Origin: Omphiscola glabra
Lineage: Eukaryota > Mollusca > Gastropoda > Lymnaeidae
Assembly: GCA_964017045.1 (NCBI GenBank)
Contig: OZ024807.1
Location: 21,808,053-21,872,052, forward strand
Length of the DNA stretch: 64,000 nucleotides
Reading direction: 5' to 3'
The notes under the pieces were generated by a model. That model was given only the letters and a program-made list of their open reading frames with translations, was not told where the DNA came from and did not search any database. How positions within the stretch are numbered: position 1 is the stretch's first letter; each line of letters starts with the position of its first letter. Positions 45,310 to 56,334 of this stretch are shown here, piece after piece. The translations under genes were made by a program, and so were the position numbers.

Positions 45310-47210
45310 TCTAATATATTCACCATATTATGTTACTGTTAAATGATTTTTTTTTTCCTAGGCAGTTATATATTATAGTGTAGATGGGATTTTCATGAAA
45401 ATGCTTTAGGTCAAATGTTGCATATGATAGGTCACAGTTACATGTGTACATTATTCCTCTCATGTGTGCAACTTTTAGTGTCCAATACGAGCTGACTCTT
45501 TGGCAAAATCTGCAGGAAAATCTTTGCATTTGTATGATCCTTTTTGTTTGTAAGGCACTCTTTTCTGGTCAAACAAGTTGTGCTTTGTAAAAGAAAGCTG
45601 CTGGAAATATCTTTCATTTGTAGGGTTTTCTCTCAAGGGTCCACTGCTTTTATATTTGTCCAAGTTTGGCTTTTAAGATAGAGCTGTAAAGAAAATTTAG
45701 ATTGGCAGGGTTTTCATGGTGCTTTTCTCTTTGATGTAGCTTAAGATGAAATTTTTTAGCAAAAGCTGGTAGACAATTGATACACTTGTAAGGTTTGTTC
45801 TCCAGTGTGCAGCTTTTGATATTCAACCAGCTGTGATTTGTAATAGATAGCAAAAGGGCATAAGTTACACAAGTAAGGTTTTTTCTGCTCTGTGTTTACT
45901 TTCGTGCACTTCTAAAGCTGATTTGCAAGGAAAAGATTTGGGACAGATGTTACACTTGAGAGGCTTTTCCCCTGTATGCAATCTCTGGTGATAACAAAAT
46001 GACATTTTTTAGAGAAAGCTGTGGGACAAATGTCACACTTCTAGGGTTTTTCTCTGGTGTGCACTCTTTGGTGGATGACAAGGTAATCTTATTTTTATAA
46101 AAGCTGCATGGCAAATGTCACATTTGTAAGGTTTTTCTCCAGTGTGCACTCGTTTGTGTACTGCCAGTTGCAATTTGTGATAGAAAGTTGATGAGCATAT
46201 ATTACATAGATAAGGATTTCCACTACTGTGCCCAACTTCAATCACATTTGTATGTTTTTTTCTTCTGTGGGAAGTTTTTGGTGCACAGAAAGTTGGAATT
46301 TGTGATATAAAGTTGCAGAGCACACATCACATCTCTTGGGTTTTTCTCCAATGTGCCTGCTTAGATGTATATCTAAAGAAATTTTTCGAGGAAAAGCAGC
46401 AGGACAGATATAGCATTTGTAAGGCTTCTCTCCCATGTTCAACATTTGATGTCTAAGTAGAGGTGAATTGTTGGCAAAGGCTGCGAGACATGCAATGTTT
46501 TTCTCCAGTGTGGACCCTTTGGTGACTTATTAGGCCTGACTTTTGGGCAAAAGCTGTGGGGCAGACATTACAGTTGGAGGTATTTCTCCCATGTGCTTTC
46601 TTTGGTAAACGCCACGCCACATGTTTTGTGCGAATGCTGCTGAACAAAAGCCACATTGGTATGGTTTTTGTCCAGGGTGCTCTTCTTCTTGGTGTGCCTT
46701 TAGATACAATTTTTTAATATAAGCAGCTGGGCAAATGCTCCACTTGTAGTTTTTTTTTTTCATCGTGATGTCTCAAGTGCCTCACTAGATTTGTTAATAA
46801 AATCAGCATTACAATTACCACACTTGAATGGCTTTTCCATTTTGGAAACACTTTCTTTTTTCACTAGTGTTAACCTCAGTTGAAAAGCAGCTTTGATTAT
46901 TATATTCCCTTCTATGGAATGCTCTTGTTCAACTTCCTTTCCTATATTTCTTTTGTGTGTAAATCATCCTTATGGCACGCTGGGAGTATGTCCTCCCTTC
47001 GTTGATCGTTGCATGAAATTCTTTTGTTTTACAATCTTCAAGTGGATTCTCCTCTTTGAAATGTTCTATTTTCATCACACTATCAACTTGAGTAGCCATG
47101 CCTTCTTTTAAATTTAACATTTCATTATAGTCTGGATCATTAATCTCTATCTTTAGCTTAAAATCTATAGCTCTTTTAAAAAGTCCTGGATCAGCCTATA
47201 GGTCCATCAT
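45310..47210 (-). pseudogene. C2H2 zinc-finger gene, heavily frameshifted
   Basis: Read on the - strand, an N-terminal part at about 47190-46930 ('DFKLKIEINDPDYNEM', then 'HFKEENPLEDCKTKEFHATI' and, after a shift, EDILPA) precedes at least ten zinc-finger remnants down to 45310. Good fingers include '[20 protein letters not shown]' (about 46570), 'CYICPAAFPRKISLDIHLSR' (about 46415) and 'CNICSSTFYHKLQLAVHKRV' (about 46200), joined by TGEKPYKC-type linkers. Others have lost ligands (Cys to Trp near 46740, His to Tyr, His to Pro), and the frame changes many times. The EDILPA stretch is shared with the genes at 56478 and 59560. Family members are usually DNA-binding transcription factors. This one is almost certainly dead. 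Confidence 0.85.
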
Positions 47211-47709
47211 AGTGATTGAAGTTAAAATGAAATAAAGATGTAGAGCTTACAGATTGTTTTTTTTTTTATTTTTATAGTAAACTCAAAATATCTTATTTCA
47301 CTTATGTTGGCTCCTTGTCGAAGAATATCTGAAATATAATAAATATCATCAGTTAAAAAAAATATAATAACTTATTGTTTTATTAAATAATATACAAGGA
47401 TTAGAAACGTTTTTAAAATACTAAAGTTTTTTCAAAATGATTATGGTTGCTGCCCTAACCCCACACTTCCCCTCCCCCCCCCAACCCATTAGTTCTGGAA
47501 ACTTTATGGGCCATTCATATCATACGTGCACAGAAAATTCAAATTCTTTTAACATTACTATTACAGGCATACTTTTTTAGACACCCACCCATGAGTTCGT
47601 GCAATGAGCTTCCCACCAAAAAAAGTTCATAAATTGATTTACGCATACACAATTATGACATCACTGTAAAAAACATGTGTTACAGGTTTTCGCCGCTGTT
47701 TGGCGAGAC
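47211..47709. other. Spacer, nothing recognised
   Basis: AT-rich, with a C-rich patch at 47457-47485. 'cctatag' on the - strand near 47203 could be a splice acceptor of the zinc-finger relic. Confidence 0.35.
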
Positions 47710-47997
47710 CAGTGGTTCCCAAAATATTCACCATGGGATGCCGCTTTGCCCTTGGGAAAAAATGGGCAATTCTTTATTTAATAAAAATGTAATCGGAAAT
47801 TGCTATCTCAAAGAAGTGCATTTGTTGTTTTTAAATGTATACGTTTCTGTAATTGCTGGTGAGCCTAGCCCAAGGTTGGTGTACTGCACTACAAAAAAAC
47901 CACTAATAATAATAATAATAATAATAAAATAATAAAGCGCTCATGGTGAAAACATAATAATATTTGAAATATTTACAATTTGTAAAAAGTGATGTAA

Positions 47998-48260
47998 ATT
48001 ATACGTAGAAGAGACAGGTCATCGCCTTGGAGACCGGTTTAGAAAACAACTTTATATCATAAATAAAAAGGCCCTCTGTCATGTCTCCAATCCAAACATT
48101 TCAATAGCACTAACCATGATGGAATTTTAGAAATTGCAATTACTGCTTTACTGTATACTAGTAACACACCGGATAGGATCTATATGGAGAATAAATTAAT
48201 AACAAGATTTGGTACGTTGACTCCATACAGGATAAATCAAATCCACAATTTTACATAACT
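47998..48260 (+). mobile_element. Penelope-like element relic (GIY-YIG endonuclease region)
   Basis: The + strand reads 'LYVEETGHRLGDRFRKQL' and then 'NKLITRFGTLTPYRINQIHN', matching the end of the GIY-YIG-type endonuclease of Penelope-like elements ('GETGRRLxDRFxEH ... LxTLxPxGIN'). A TAG at 48128 and frame changes show decay. No RT was found upstream. Confidence 0.65.
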
Positions 48261-48439
48261 GCCATGTCTTTTTCCTGTTTGTTTTTTTACATTTTACTTC
48301 AAGTCACTTCCTTTTTATTCTTCCTAGCTTTGTTTCTGTCTGTTTTTTGCGCCCACTCCTATTTTTTCTCTTTTTTTATGTACGATATACATATTTATGT
48401 AAATTTAATTTATAGTTATTTAAATGTTTTGTTGTTGTA

Positions 48440-48465
48440 CTGATGAAAGAATGTGCCGAAACGTC
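48440..48465 (+). ncRNA. Hammerhead-like core downstream of the Penelope relic
   Basis: CTGATGA at 48440-48446 is followed after eleven bases by GAAAC and GTC (48458-48465), the conserved boxes of a hammerhead ribozyme, which Penelope-like elements often carry. The intervening bases do not form a convincing stem II, so activity is doubtful. Confidence 0.3.
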
Positions 48466-48744
48466 TATTTATGTATTATGTTAAATTATTAAATTTATTA
48501 AAATTTAACATATATTGTTATATTGACACAGATTGTTAGTGTCTATTTATTCTAATTTATAATTGCGAATATTTGTTTATATTATATTTCTGCTGCAGTG
48601 ATTTTTAGATTAAGTTGTTTTTATTTCAAAAATTCGCTTTAAATTTCCAACAACCCATTGCCAGGTATTGCAGTTGCAACATGTGTTCATATAAATAATA
48701 ATGTATACGTAGCATTGTAGGCCAAGCTGTTACAAAATAGTGTT

Positions 48745-49165
48745 TAACTCCCAACTCAGTGTTGGATTTTCACCTCGGTTCTGGGGTATCAAAACAAGGA
48801 ATGTATCATCATGTATGGCTTCTCCCCATCCCTTAGAATACTTAAATATTGGGAACCACTATGTGTGTTTTTGTATAATTTCAATAATTTATTTCTCTGG
48901 AACTCTTATGTATTATGCTATGAATTATTTCTAGTTGGAAAGATGATTTTATTTGCTATACCTTAGTATATTTACAAGTCATAATTTGTACCACTGAGTC
49001 ACTGTAGTAACTGTCCTGCTATGGGGTGCATCTTACATAGAAGACAACATACTCATACATGGACAACAGTACCATAATAATTTCTAGATCTTTACGTTAG
49101 CCCTCAAATCTCACATTGATTCTGAATGACACAGTGTTTTTTTTTGTATATGAAATTCATTATTT
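48745..49165 (+). repeat. Dispersed repeat, copy 1
   Basis: Shares 'gggaaccactat', 'atttctagttgg', 'agtatatttacaagtc', 'gtgcatcttacatag' and 'gttagccctca.atctcaca' with 52240-52386 plus 53286-53440. In the second copy the two halves are separated by about 900 bp. An inverted 'agtggttcccaaaatatt' at 47711 suggests the left end of a DNA element, but no target duplication was found. Confidence 0.6.
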
Positions 49166-49659
49166 GAACAGTAGCAACAAAGTTTACCGTTTGCGGTAAA
49201 CCTAATATACTAACAAACCAAAGTTACTTTTATCACCGCGAAAGCAAAATTAAAGTAATTTATTACAAACTAACCTCGTTTCATCATATCCAACATTATA
49301 CTATCTAAATATACTCTAATCAATAATTTAATTTTACGACGTGGAAAAGGTACATCATAACGATGGTTAGACGTTTAAGTTTTGCTCGAGATACCGATAT
49401 GGGTTCCGCAGCACCGGTCAAGGTATGTCAAGTCTATGCACCTTAGGCTTTTAGCCTACGCGTAGGGCCTACGCTGACCTAGCTAGTGTTATTAATTTCT
49501 TTGAGTTTTTTGGTTATCTTGGAAAATGGGACAAAATTACTATCCTTCCGGAAAATCCCGGGATAAAATTTTAAAGTTATTTAGAAGTTTTCAAAAATAT
49601 GGAAGGTTTTGACAGTGGCATCACTAGAGTGGTAGTGGGAGAGTGCGGTATTGAGCTAC

Positions 49660-49831
49660 CATTGCCGGATTTACACATACGCTAAATAAGCTACGGCTAC
49701 AGCTTAGTGCCTCACAATCTGCCAGCTATATATTTTTAATTTTTATTTGACCACCTCATGTAATTTCAAACGGTAGTGGGCCACTGGACTTTGTAAAGCT
49801 TAAGGCCTCAGCAAGTCTAAATTCGGCCCTG
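49660..49831. mobile_element. MITE with CA(T/G)(T/G)GCCGGATTTA ends
   Basis: Left end CATTGCCGGATTTACAC and right end, reversed, CAGGGCCGAATTTAGAC surround 172 bp with internal 'aagctta.ggcctca' symmetry. No clear target duplication. Confidence 0.55.
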
Positions 49832-49912
49832 GGAATGACATACAGGGAGGTAACACCAAATGGAAAATACGAATTTGACGAAGAGTTCGCTTGAATCGCG
49901 ATCATAACAAAC

Positions 49913-50465
49913 CAGGGACGTCCTTTGGGTAGGGCAGGGTGGGGCATTTCCACGCCCCCCACCTTGACATTGCCGGTTTTATTTAAATTGTTGTGTACGG
50001 TGGCACCTCCAGTAATAAACAACTTAACAAGCCGACCAAGTTGTGGTTTTGCATCAACCCTAATAAAACTGAAATGGCGCCCATGTAACAAACCAGTACA
50101 CTATTCAACCAGAATATGTTGCCACGAGAACAGGGTGCCATCAGAGCAGGGTGTAACCAGAACGGGATGCGACCAGAATAGATTTCCACCAGATCAATAA
50201 TATTTCAATAAAAAAAAGTAATTTTGTCGCATGTTATAAGCACTTTTACCTCAAAATCCAAATTTTCTTCTCATATATTGTTTGCTTTAATTAGGACTTA
50301 AATTGCAAACATTGTTATAAGTGGTACTGTATAATCTGATTAAGAATTAATCGATGCAAGCCGACTGGGTGGGTGGGGTGTGGGGGGGGGGTCCGAAAAA
50401 TGTGGGGCGACGGTGACACAGTGTGTTTACCGCACAGGGTGACACCAACCCTAGGGACGCCTCTG
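49913..50465. repeat. Probable composite DNA element, CAGGGACGTC / CAGAGGCGTC ends
   Basis: Left end CAGGGACGTCCTTTGGGTAG and right end, reversed, CAGAGGCGTCCCTAGGG. The interior contains 'accagaacagggtg' subrepeats (50100-50190) and a poly-G run (50384-50392). A related right end occurs at 51585-51612. Boundaries are uncertain. Confidence 0.35.
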
Positions 50466-50483
50466 AGTTATTATGAACGTGAA

Positions 50484-50540
50484 CAACGATCTAGTTCAAG
50501 CATTGATCGTTGGGCCCATAAGATATAGAAGAAGAAGAAT
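50484..50540 (+). repeat. 3' fragment of the (GAA)n-tailed repeat, copy 2
   Basis: 'cattgatcgttgggcccata' followed by 'agatatagaagaagaagaa' matches the end of 6122-6300. Confidence 0.6.
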
Positions 50541-50688
50541 TTTAATTTATTCCACCTTGAACAAAAATGAACTATAAACCTGTTCTATTTTAAAGTGGCA
50601 AAGAATAATGAAAGGAATAAAATGATAAACTCTCTCCAAAAGAATTCAGGATAAAATAATTAATTCCTATATCAGGTACACTGTAATC

Positions 50689-50886
50689 CAGCGGTTCTCA
50701 ACCCGTGGGTCGCGATCCCTTTGGGGGGCCGCACGACCCTTTCCAAGGGGTCGCCTAATACCACCTGAAAATAAATATGCTCTATAGTTATGAAGTATAA
50801 CCGAAAATAATTTTGTGGCTGGGATTCGCCACAACACGATGAACTATATGAAAGGGTCGCGGCCATAGAAAAGTTGGGAACCACTG
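50689..50886 (+). mobile_element. SPIN-like non-autonomous hAT transposon, copy 2
   Basis: A 198-bp element starting CAGCGGTTCTCAACCCGTGG and ending TTGGGAACCACTG, flanked by CTGTAATC and ATGTAATT (6 of 8, central TA). The interior matches copy 1 at 27130: 'gggtcgcgat', 'cgaccctttcc', 'ggtcgcctaata', 'agttatgaagtat', 'ttcgccacaacac' and 'aagggtcgcggccat'. The two copies have diverged from each other, so they are not a recent pair. Confidence 0.83.
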
Positions 50887-51293
50887 ATGTAATTCAATTT
50901 AAGTTCAAGAATAATAAAAAATGATGTACAATGACAATACAAAGTTGTCTTTCTTGCTAAACCGACAACCTCTAATCAAGAAATTCTGCCATGCGTAAAA
51001 TTATTGAATGAAACATATCCCCAAGGTGTTGATCTTGAGCTTATTGATAAACTTGAACACTTTCATTACTATGTTAAAAGCAATACCATCATAAGCCAAC
51101 TGAAGAGCAAAATCAATTATATCTCATGCAGATCTTTATCAATTAATATACAACAGAAGAATACAAATTTAATTTGATTAAAACCTACATATACTGTTTT
51201 ACTATTAATGTCTCATAACTCTCATTTATCTAATTCAATTTATTGAAAGCTTTATTGCAGTTAAAACGTCTTATAACTTTTAATGGCTGGTAC

Positions 51294-51470
51294 CAGAGGT
51301 GTAGCAAGAGTGTTTAGCACCGGGGACAAGATTCACTCTAAAGAGCATCCATTTCTTTTTTCAACTCTCAAACCCATTCTTTTCATCAAAAAAACAATAT
51401 CAAAGCACATTTTGGCGCCCCTAACTAGTCTGGCGCCCAGGGACATCTGCCCTCCTTAGCTACGCCTTTG
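51294..51470 (+). mobile_element. hAT-like MITE, CAGAGGCGTAGCTAG family, copy 2
   Basis: Starts CAGAGGTGTAGCAAG, ends TTAGCTACGCCTTTG, 177 bp. Flanked by GCTGGTAC and GTTGGTAC (7 of 8). Interior 'caactctcaaaccca', 'aagcacattttggcgcccct' and 'ctggcgcccagggacat' match the other copies. Confidence 0.9.
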
Positions 51471-52239
51471 GTTGGTACGGTACTAAGGATACCACTTGAA
51501 AAGGTAGCCACCAGAAAGGTTAGCAACCAGATCAAGGTTGTCACCCTTAGGAGTTTTACGGGGAATTCTGTTAGAGGTGCCACCATGCGTTTACTACTCT
51601 GACTCTGGGTAACACCAACCCTAGTGACGCCATTATGTATTTATTTTTTAATTTATTTTATAATGTTAAATATCATCGTCTTCTTTCATATGTTGCGTTT
51701 TTTCATTCGCAAGTTTGAAACTTTGCGCCAACTCAATAAAATATTTTTTTATGATTTTATTTAACAGTCAAACATTTTAAATCTTCAAAATGTTTACGGG
51801 ATAAAATATCTTTTTACGTGAAAAAAACAAAACAAATATTTTACAGACACATTCATTGATGTCAAATTTGTACTGGATGTCCGTACTTTTATAGAAGTTT
51901 GGTAGCCCTGTTTTGAGCTGAAGCTGAGAAGTTTGTTCTTATATACAAAAGAATAATGGTGTTGCCTAACAATACATTTTAAAATTATAATTGGCCACTT
52001 GGCAGCAATGCCCTACTCGTCCATACTGAATATTTTCCCGGGGTGTGTGGGTGGGAGTTCAACCCCAGGTGACTGTGGTAGTGTAGGCCCCGTTTTTTTT
52101 TTTTAAATCGCGCCCAACACAACACTGTAGTGTAATTTGACCTCGCCCAACACAGGATCGGAATGTTGACCCGACCTCTGGTCAAGTTCACACCATTCAG
52201 ACTGACCGACCGGCTCTCCATCATGGCGTAGAATACTGA

Positions 52240-53440
52240 AATAGTGGGAACCACTATTTGTGCTTTAGTGCTAAGTTAAATAATTTGTATCTCGGGAACC
52301 ATAGTGAATTAAATTATAAATTATATCTAGTTGGGAAGGGAGTTTATTCGCTATACTTTAGTATATTTACAAGTCCCCAACGTCATAGGGTATTTTAATT
52401 GTTAGTAATTATGAGAGTTTTCACATTCATTTATGGGGGGGTCCCAACCTGTTTTATTTAAATATCTCAAAAAGTATATAACTCATAGAAATATAAAAAT
52501 GTATCTTAGATAGCGGGGACAAAACTAAGAAGGACACATTTAATTAATTAGGAATAGGATCCGGGATATCCACTTTAATTTGGGTTGTAGTCTCCAGGGT
52601 TTGTCAGTTTACCACAGAAAATCTGTCAGAAGACAAGTTTTGGACACATGAAGTCAGGGCGTGACGTCAGGTTTTCGGGTACGTCCGCGCATGACTATTT
52701 AAGGCGGGCACATTTGGGAGATTTTTATTCAAGGTTGGAACCGCATCCCTGAAGTGTGTCAGTGTTCATAGCGGCCCATTTGGACGCTCTGTAAGTAGAA
52801 GCAAATACGCCTTTTTTTATTTCTGTGCTTGTAGACTGCATTACTTGTTCGGTGTTAGTAATGGAATATTTCTGTTCATGACTTATATTAGGCAGTGTTT
52901 TAATCAGTTGCTAGCATGACTTATATTAGACAGTGTTTTAATCACTTGTTAGCTCCGTCAATTTGACGTGTAACCAAAATCCATGAATTCTGAAATGGAA
53001 TTAGATACCAGTGCATGTGAGCATAGCACGTAAACGTTATATCGCTCTGGTCACACATACTGCAATGTGCTTTAAAGCCATTGATACAATAGTATACGAC
53101 CATCGAATATACGTACAACTGGTGTAGTAGACTACCTCCCCTGCCCTGTGCTATATTCTCAAATAGAAATAGTGCATGTGTTAGGAGACTATTAATACCA
53201 GCTGTATTAATATGCTTAGACATTTCGCAATTTGCTTTTGTCTTAAAAATACACAGCAATTGAGTGATGCATGTATCTAACCAATGGTGGTTATACCTTA
53301 CACCATTATAGTACCTGTCCTGCTTTGGGTGCATCTTACATAGACCCCTTACATGGATGACAGTACCCCAGTTAGACCTCTATGTTAGCCCTCACATCTC
53401 ACACTGGTTCTTTGTATAACACAATGTACGTGCTACAGTT
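52240..53440 (+). repeat. Dispersed repeat, copy 2, split by about 900 bp
   Basis: Left half 52240-52386 and right half 53286-53440 match 48851-49165. The intervening 900 bp holds the candidate promoter and exon described at 52662-53760. A 38-bp tandem duplication ('gacttatattaggcagtgtt') lies at 52880-52955. Confidence 0.55.
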
Positions 53441-53760
53441 AAACACTGCCACATGATTACTTTTGTCATGAAACATTATTAAAACAATATAATTTTAATT
53501 TCAAATTGTTTACCATGTACGCATACTCTATTTTTAGTTAAGTATATTTTGTCACACCCTGTATTAGCAGGGTTAGTTAATATGCTTATTTGTTAGCTGT
53601 GCTATTCAATGTTAATGTTAGTCAGGACACTGTTAACCTGTATTATTTGTTTCGTTTCAGATATTGTCCCTTTTCTGTAGCCTTTCTTTTCAATCATAGT
53701 AATTTCTCTTTAAGTTGGCGTGAGTTTCTGTTAGTTTCCAAATAAAAGCTATAGTCCTCA
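52662..53760 (+). ncRNA. Candidate small two-exon non-coding transcription unit
   Basis: A perfect CRE (TGACGTCA, 52662-52669) and a TATA-like TATTTAA (52696-52702) precede a GC-richer stretch ending in a consensus donor (CTCT|GTAAGT at 52791). A polypyrimidine acceptor TTCGTTTCAG ends at 53660 and is followed by an ATG-free stretch with AATAAA at 53741. The predicted product would be an about 65-nt exon joined to an about 105-nt exon. It could instead be part of a retroelement LTR. There is no transcript evidence. Confidence 0.35.
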
Positions 53761-53898
53761 GACCTGCATTTTCTTAGTTTGTTTTAGTAAAACTGTCAGC
53801 CATCAGTATCACCAACATCACCACCACTTGGCTACATGACATTTAGTCAAGATACGCTACTGCTCCCGAGACCGTAAGCCTAAGTACGTACTTACACG

Positions 53899-54085
53899 CA
53901 GAGGCGTAGCTAGAGTGTTTGGCGCCCGGGGACAAGATTTAATTTAAAGCGCCCTCTTTTCCTTTTTTAAACTTTCAAACCAAATATTTTCATCAATAAA
54001 ATAATACCAAAGCACATTTTGGCGCCCCTAACTAGCTGGCGCCTGGGTACATCTGTACCCCCTGCCACCCTACGCTACGCCTCTG
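53899..54085 (+). mobile_element. hAT-like MITE, CAGAGGCGTAGCTAG family, copy 3
   Basis: Starts CAGAGGCGTAGCTAGAG, ends TACGCTACGCCTCTG, 187 bp. Flanked by CTTACACG and ATTACACG (7 of 8). This is the least diverged of the three copies. Confidence 0.92.
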
Positions 54086-54423
54086 ATTACACGGTCAATC
54101 ATGGGCTGCCCCACCCCCCATGTGACATACCCACTTCTTTTACGCTATTTGTTGAACGATATCATTGTTTCGCAAAATAAATTATCATTTTAGTGTAATT
54201 GCAAAGGTACAAAATATTACCTTGGATTCTTTTTTTTTAATATGACTATATTTATGTTTGTTGTGAATACGAATTTGATGCTCTGAAATAAAGCTAATTT
54301 AAAGGTAAGAAAATTTAGAAAAGCCTACTCTTTATCTTTATTGATGCTTATGGGGGTAATGGAAACTTTTCAATGATGCACTTAATCAATACCGGTACAT
54401 TGTCATGCTAATGGAACAGTTTG

Positions 54424-54810
54424 GGGGCTGTCCATTAATTATGTCAACAAATTTTTGGCAATTTTTACCTCCCCCCCTCCCCCTTGTCAACAACTTGTCA
54501 AACTCCCAGAGACACCCCTATAAAATTACGTCAACATTTGATTACCCCCCCCCCCAAATAAAGATAAAATGGGGAAAAAAAAAACAAAATTTTAAATAGC
54601 CTAGTTTACAACTACAACAAAAAAGTGAATAAAAGTAAAATGTTTAGAAAAAAAAGTTTAATAAATTTTAAATTATGAAATTAAATTTATTTTTAAAAAA
54701 AGTAACATTGTTGACGTCAACTTTTCTTGACCTCCCCCTTGTCAACAATTGTCAAAAATTTTCAGACCCCCCCTCCCCCCATTTTGTTGACATAATTTAT
54801 GGACAGCCCC
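54424..54810. mobile_element. MITE with GGGGCTGTCCAT ends
   Basis: Left end GGGGCTGTCCATTAATTATG and right end, reversed, GGGGCTGTCCATAAATTATG match at 19 of 20. Inside, 'ttgtcaacaa' and poly-C motifs occur in inverted order, giving long imperfect arms. No target duplication was recognised, so the superfamily is open. Confidence 0.85.
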
Positions 54811-56334
54811 TTATGGATATGGGTGGACCATAGATAAACATAGAGGGTGATTTTTAAATGCCATTCTACTTTTGAATAAATTAAAACTATTGTTTTGTCA
54901 ATTTGCCTGATATATAGGCTACTGCTGTAAACATACTATTTTTGAGATTTGTGTAATGGAAATTTCTCATCAATAGGGGCAAGGGTGTGTAATAACCAAT
55001 ATGTCTTGACAATTCTTTATCAAATGCCTTATCATATATTTTTTTTAAATAGCAACTTAAACATATAGTTATTAACTTTATGTTCAGATAAAAATTTCCA
55101 TAGTGTACTTTAATTAGGAAGTCCAAACTGAAGAAAAAATGCTTTTTGGGGTCATTTTTTCAATAATTTAAAAAATTTTTTAAAAAAATACTTCTGGCAG
55201 TGTTACACCAATAAAATTTATATGTCAGTAAAGTTTAAGTCTTTATCTGTCAAAATATGTTACTTCTGTGTCTTTAACTTGTGTCTGAAAGTGTTTTCTT
55301 TGTGTTTGAAAAGTATCAGTTTTGACAAATTTTACGGCGCTTTCGCGAGTGCCAATCTACCCCATGGTGCTTCAAACGCTCGCAGCTTCGCGCCTATTCA
55401 AGTTACCACCGTGAAAGAGCAGATCCTGGCCTATTATTCTATGTATAGAAAGTATATATACCTCGGTTATTTTCTTTTTAAAATGCATTTTGAAAACTTT
55501 AATTGAAGAAAAATAGTTGAAAATAATGGACCTATAGTACTTTCTTCACACCGATGGAAAGTTCATTTTAATAACAAATTAGTGTTGTAAAATCAAATGC
55601 GTGGTGACGATAGGCGCGAAGCCGTGTCGTTTAGAAAAACCCACCCATCATTCGCCTTTCACAAAATCTCTCGGAGCGCTTGTGGCTTCTGTCTACTGGT
55701 TTTGCGCAACGGATTAATCGAGCTAGCATTTTCAATCTACCCTAAGTATTATAATTTAAGTTTCATATACACATTAACACACGAATTCATTGTTTTGGAT
55801 TGAGTTTTATTCAATTAATGAAAGATATTAGGGTATTTTGTAACGAAACTGAGTTCGTGGGTCTGCCCGTGTACACTGCGTGTACAGGCTTATTCAATTG
55901 ATGTGATTAGAGGTTGATGTATTTAATTTAGGACAGTCCATCGATACATATAATGGTTCAACACCTTTCTGAAAATTTTAGTTTGGACTACCTACTTTAA
56001 TTAATATTTATCTAGCAGTCTACAAGTACTGAGATATTTCCATTCTGAAAGTAGGTTATACTTTTTCTAAACCGGTTCTGAATTTTACACTATCACAATT
56101 ATTTTATACTAATACTTAGGATTCAAGACGAGTATGAAATATTTGAAAAAGTAACAAGCAATTACCTGATAATTCATGAAAAAAATGTTTTATACATTTT
56201 TGAAGATTGTTTTAATTTCTTATACCGTTAATTGATTGAAATTCCCATGTATTATTTTTTTTAAGTTTAGATTTATTTTGCGAATACTATCTAGTTAAAA
56301 CTCTTTCTTTTTTTTCTTCTTTTTTTCATTTCAG
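54811..56334. other. Upstream region of the zinc-finger gene, no ORF of note
   Basis: Contains two locally GC-richer patches (about 55330-55430 and 55590-55720) in AT-rich DNA that could hold 5' exons or a promoter of the gene at 56478. No motif decides this. Confidence 0.35.

Noticed and set aside
47710..48861. A 1.15-kb hAT-like element with agtggttccca ends
   Set aside because: Inverted ends match, but no target duplication is present and homology to the copy at 52240 continues beyond the supposed right end.
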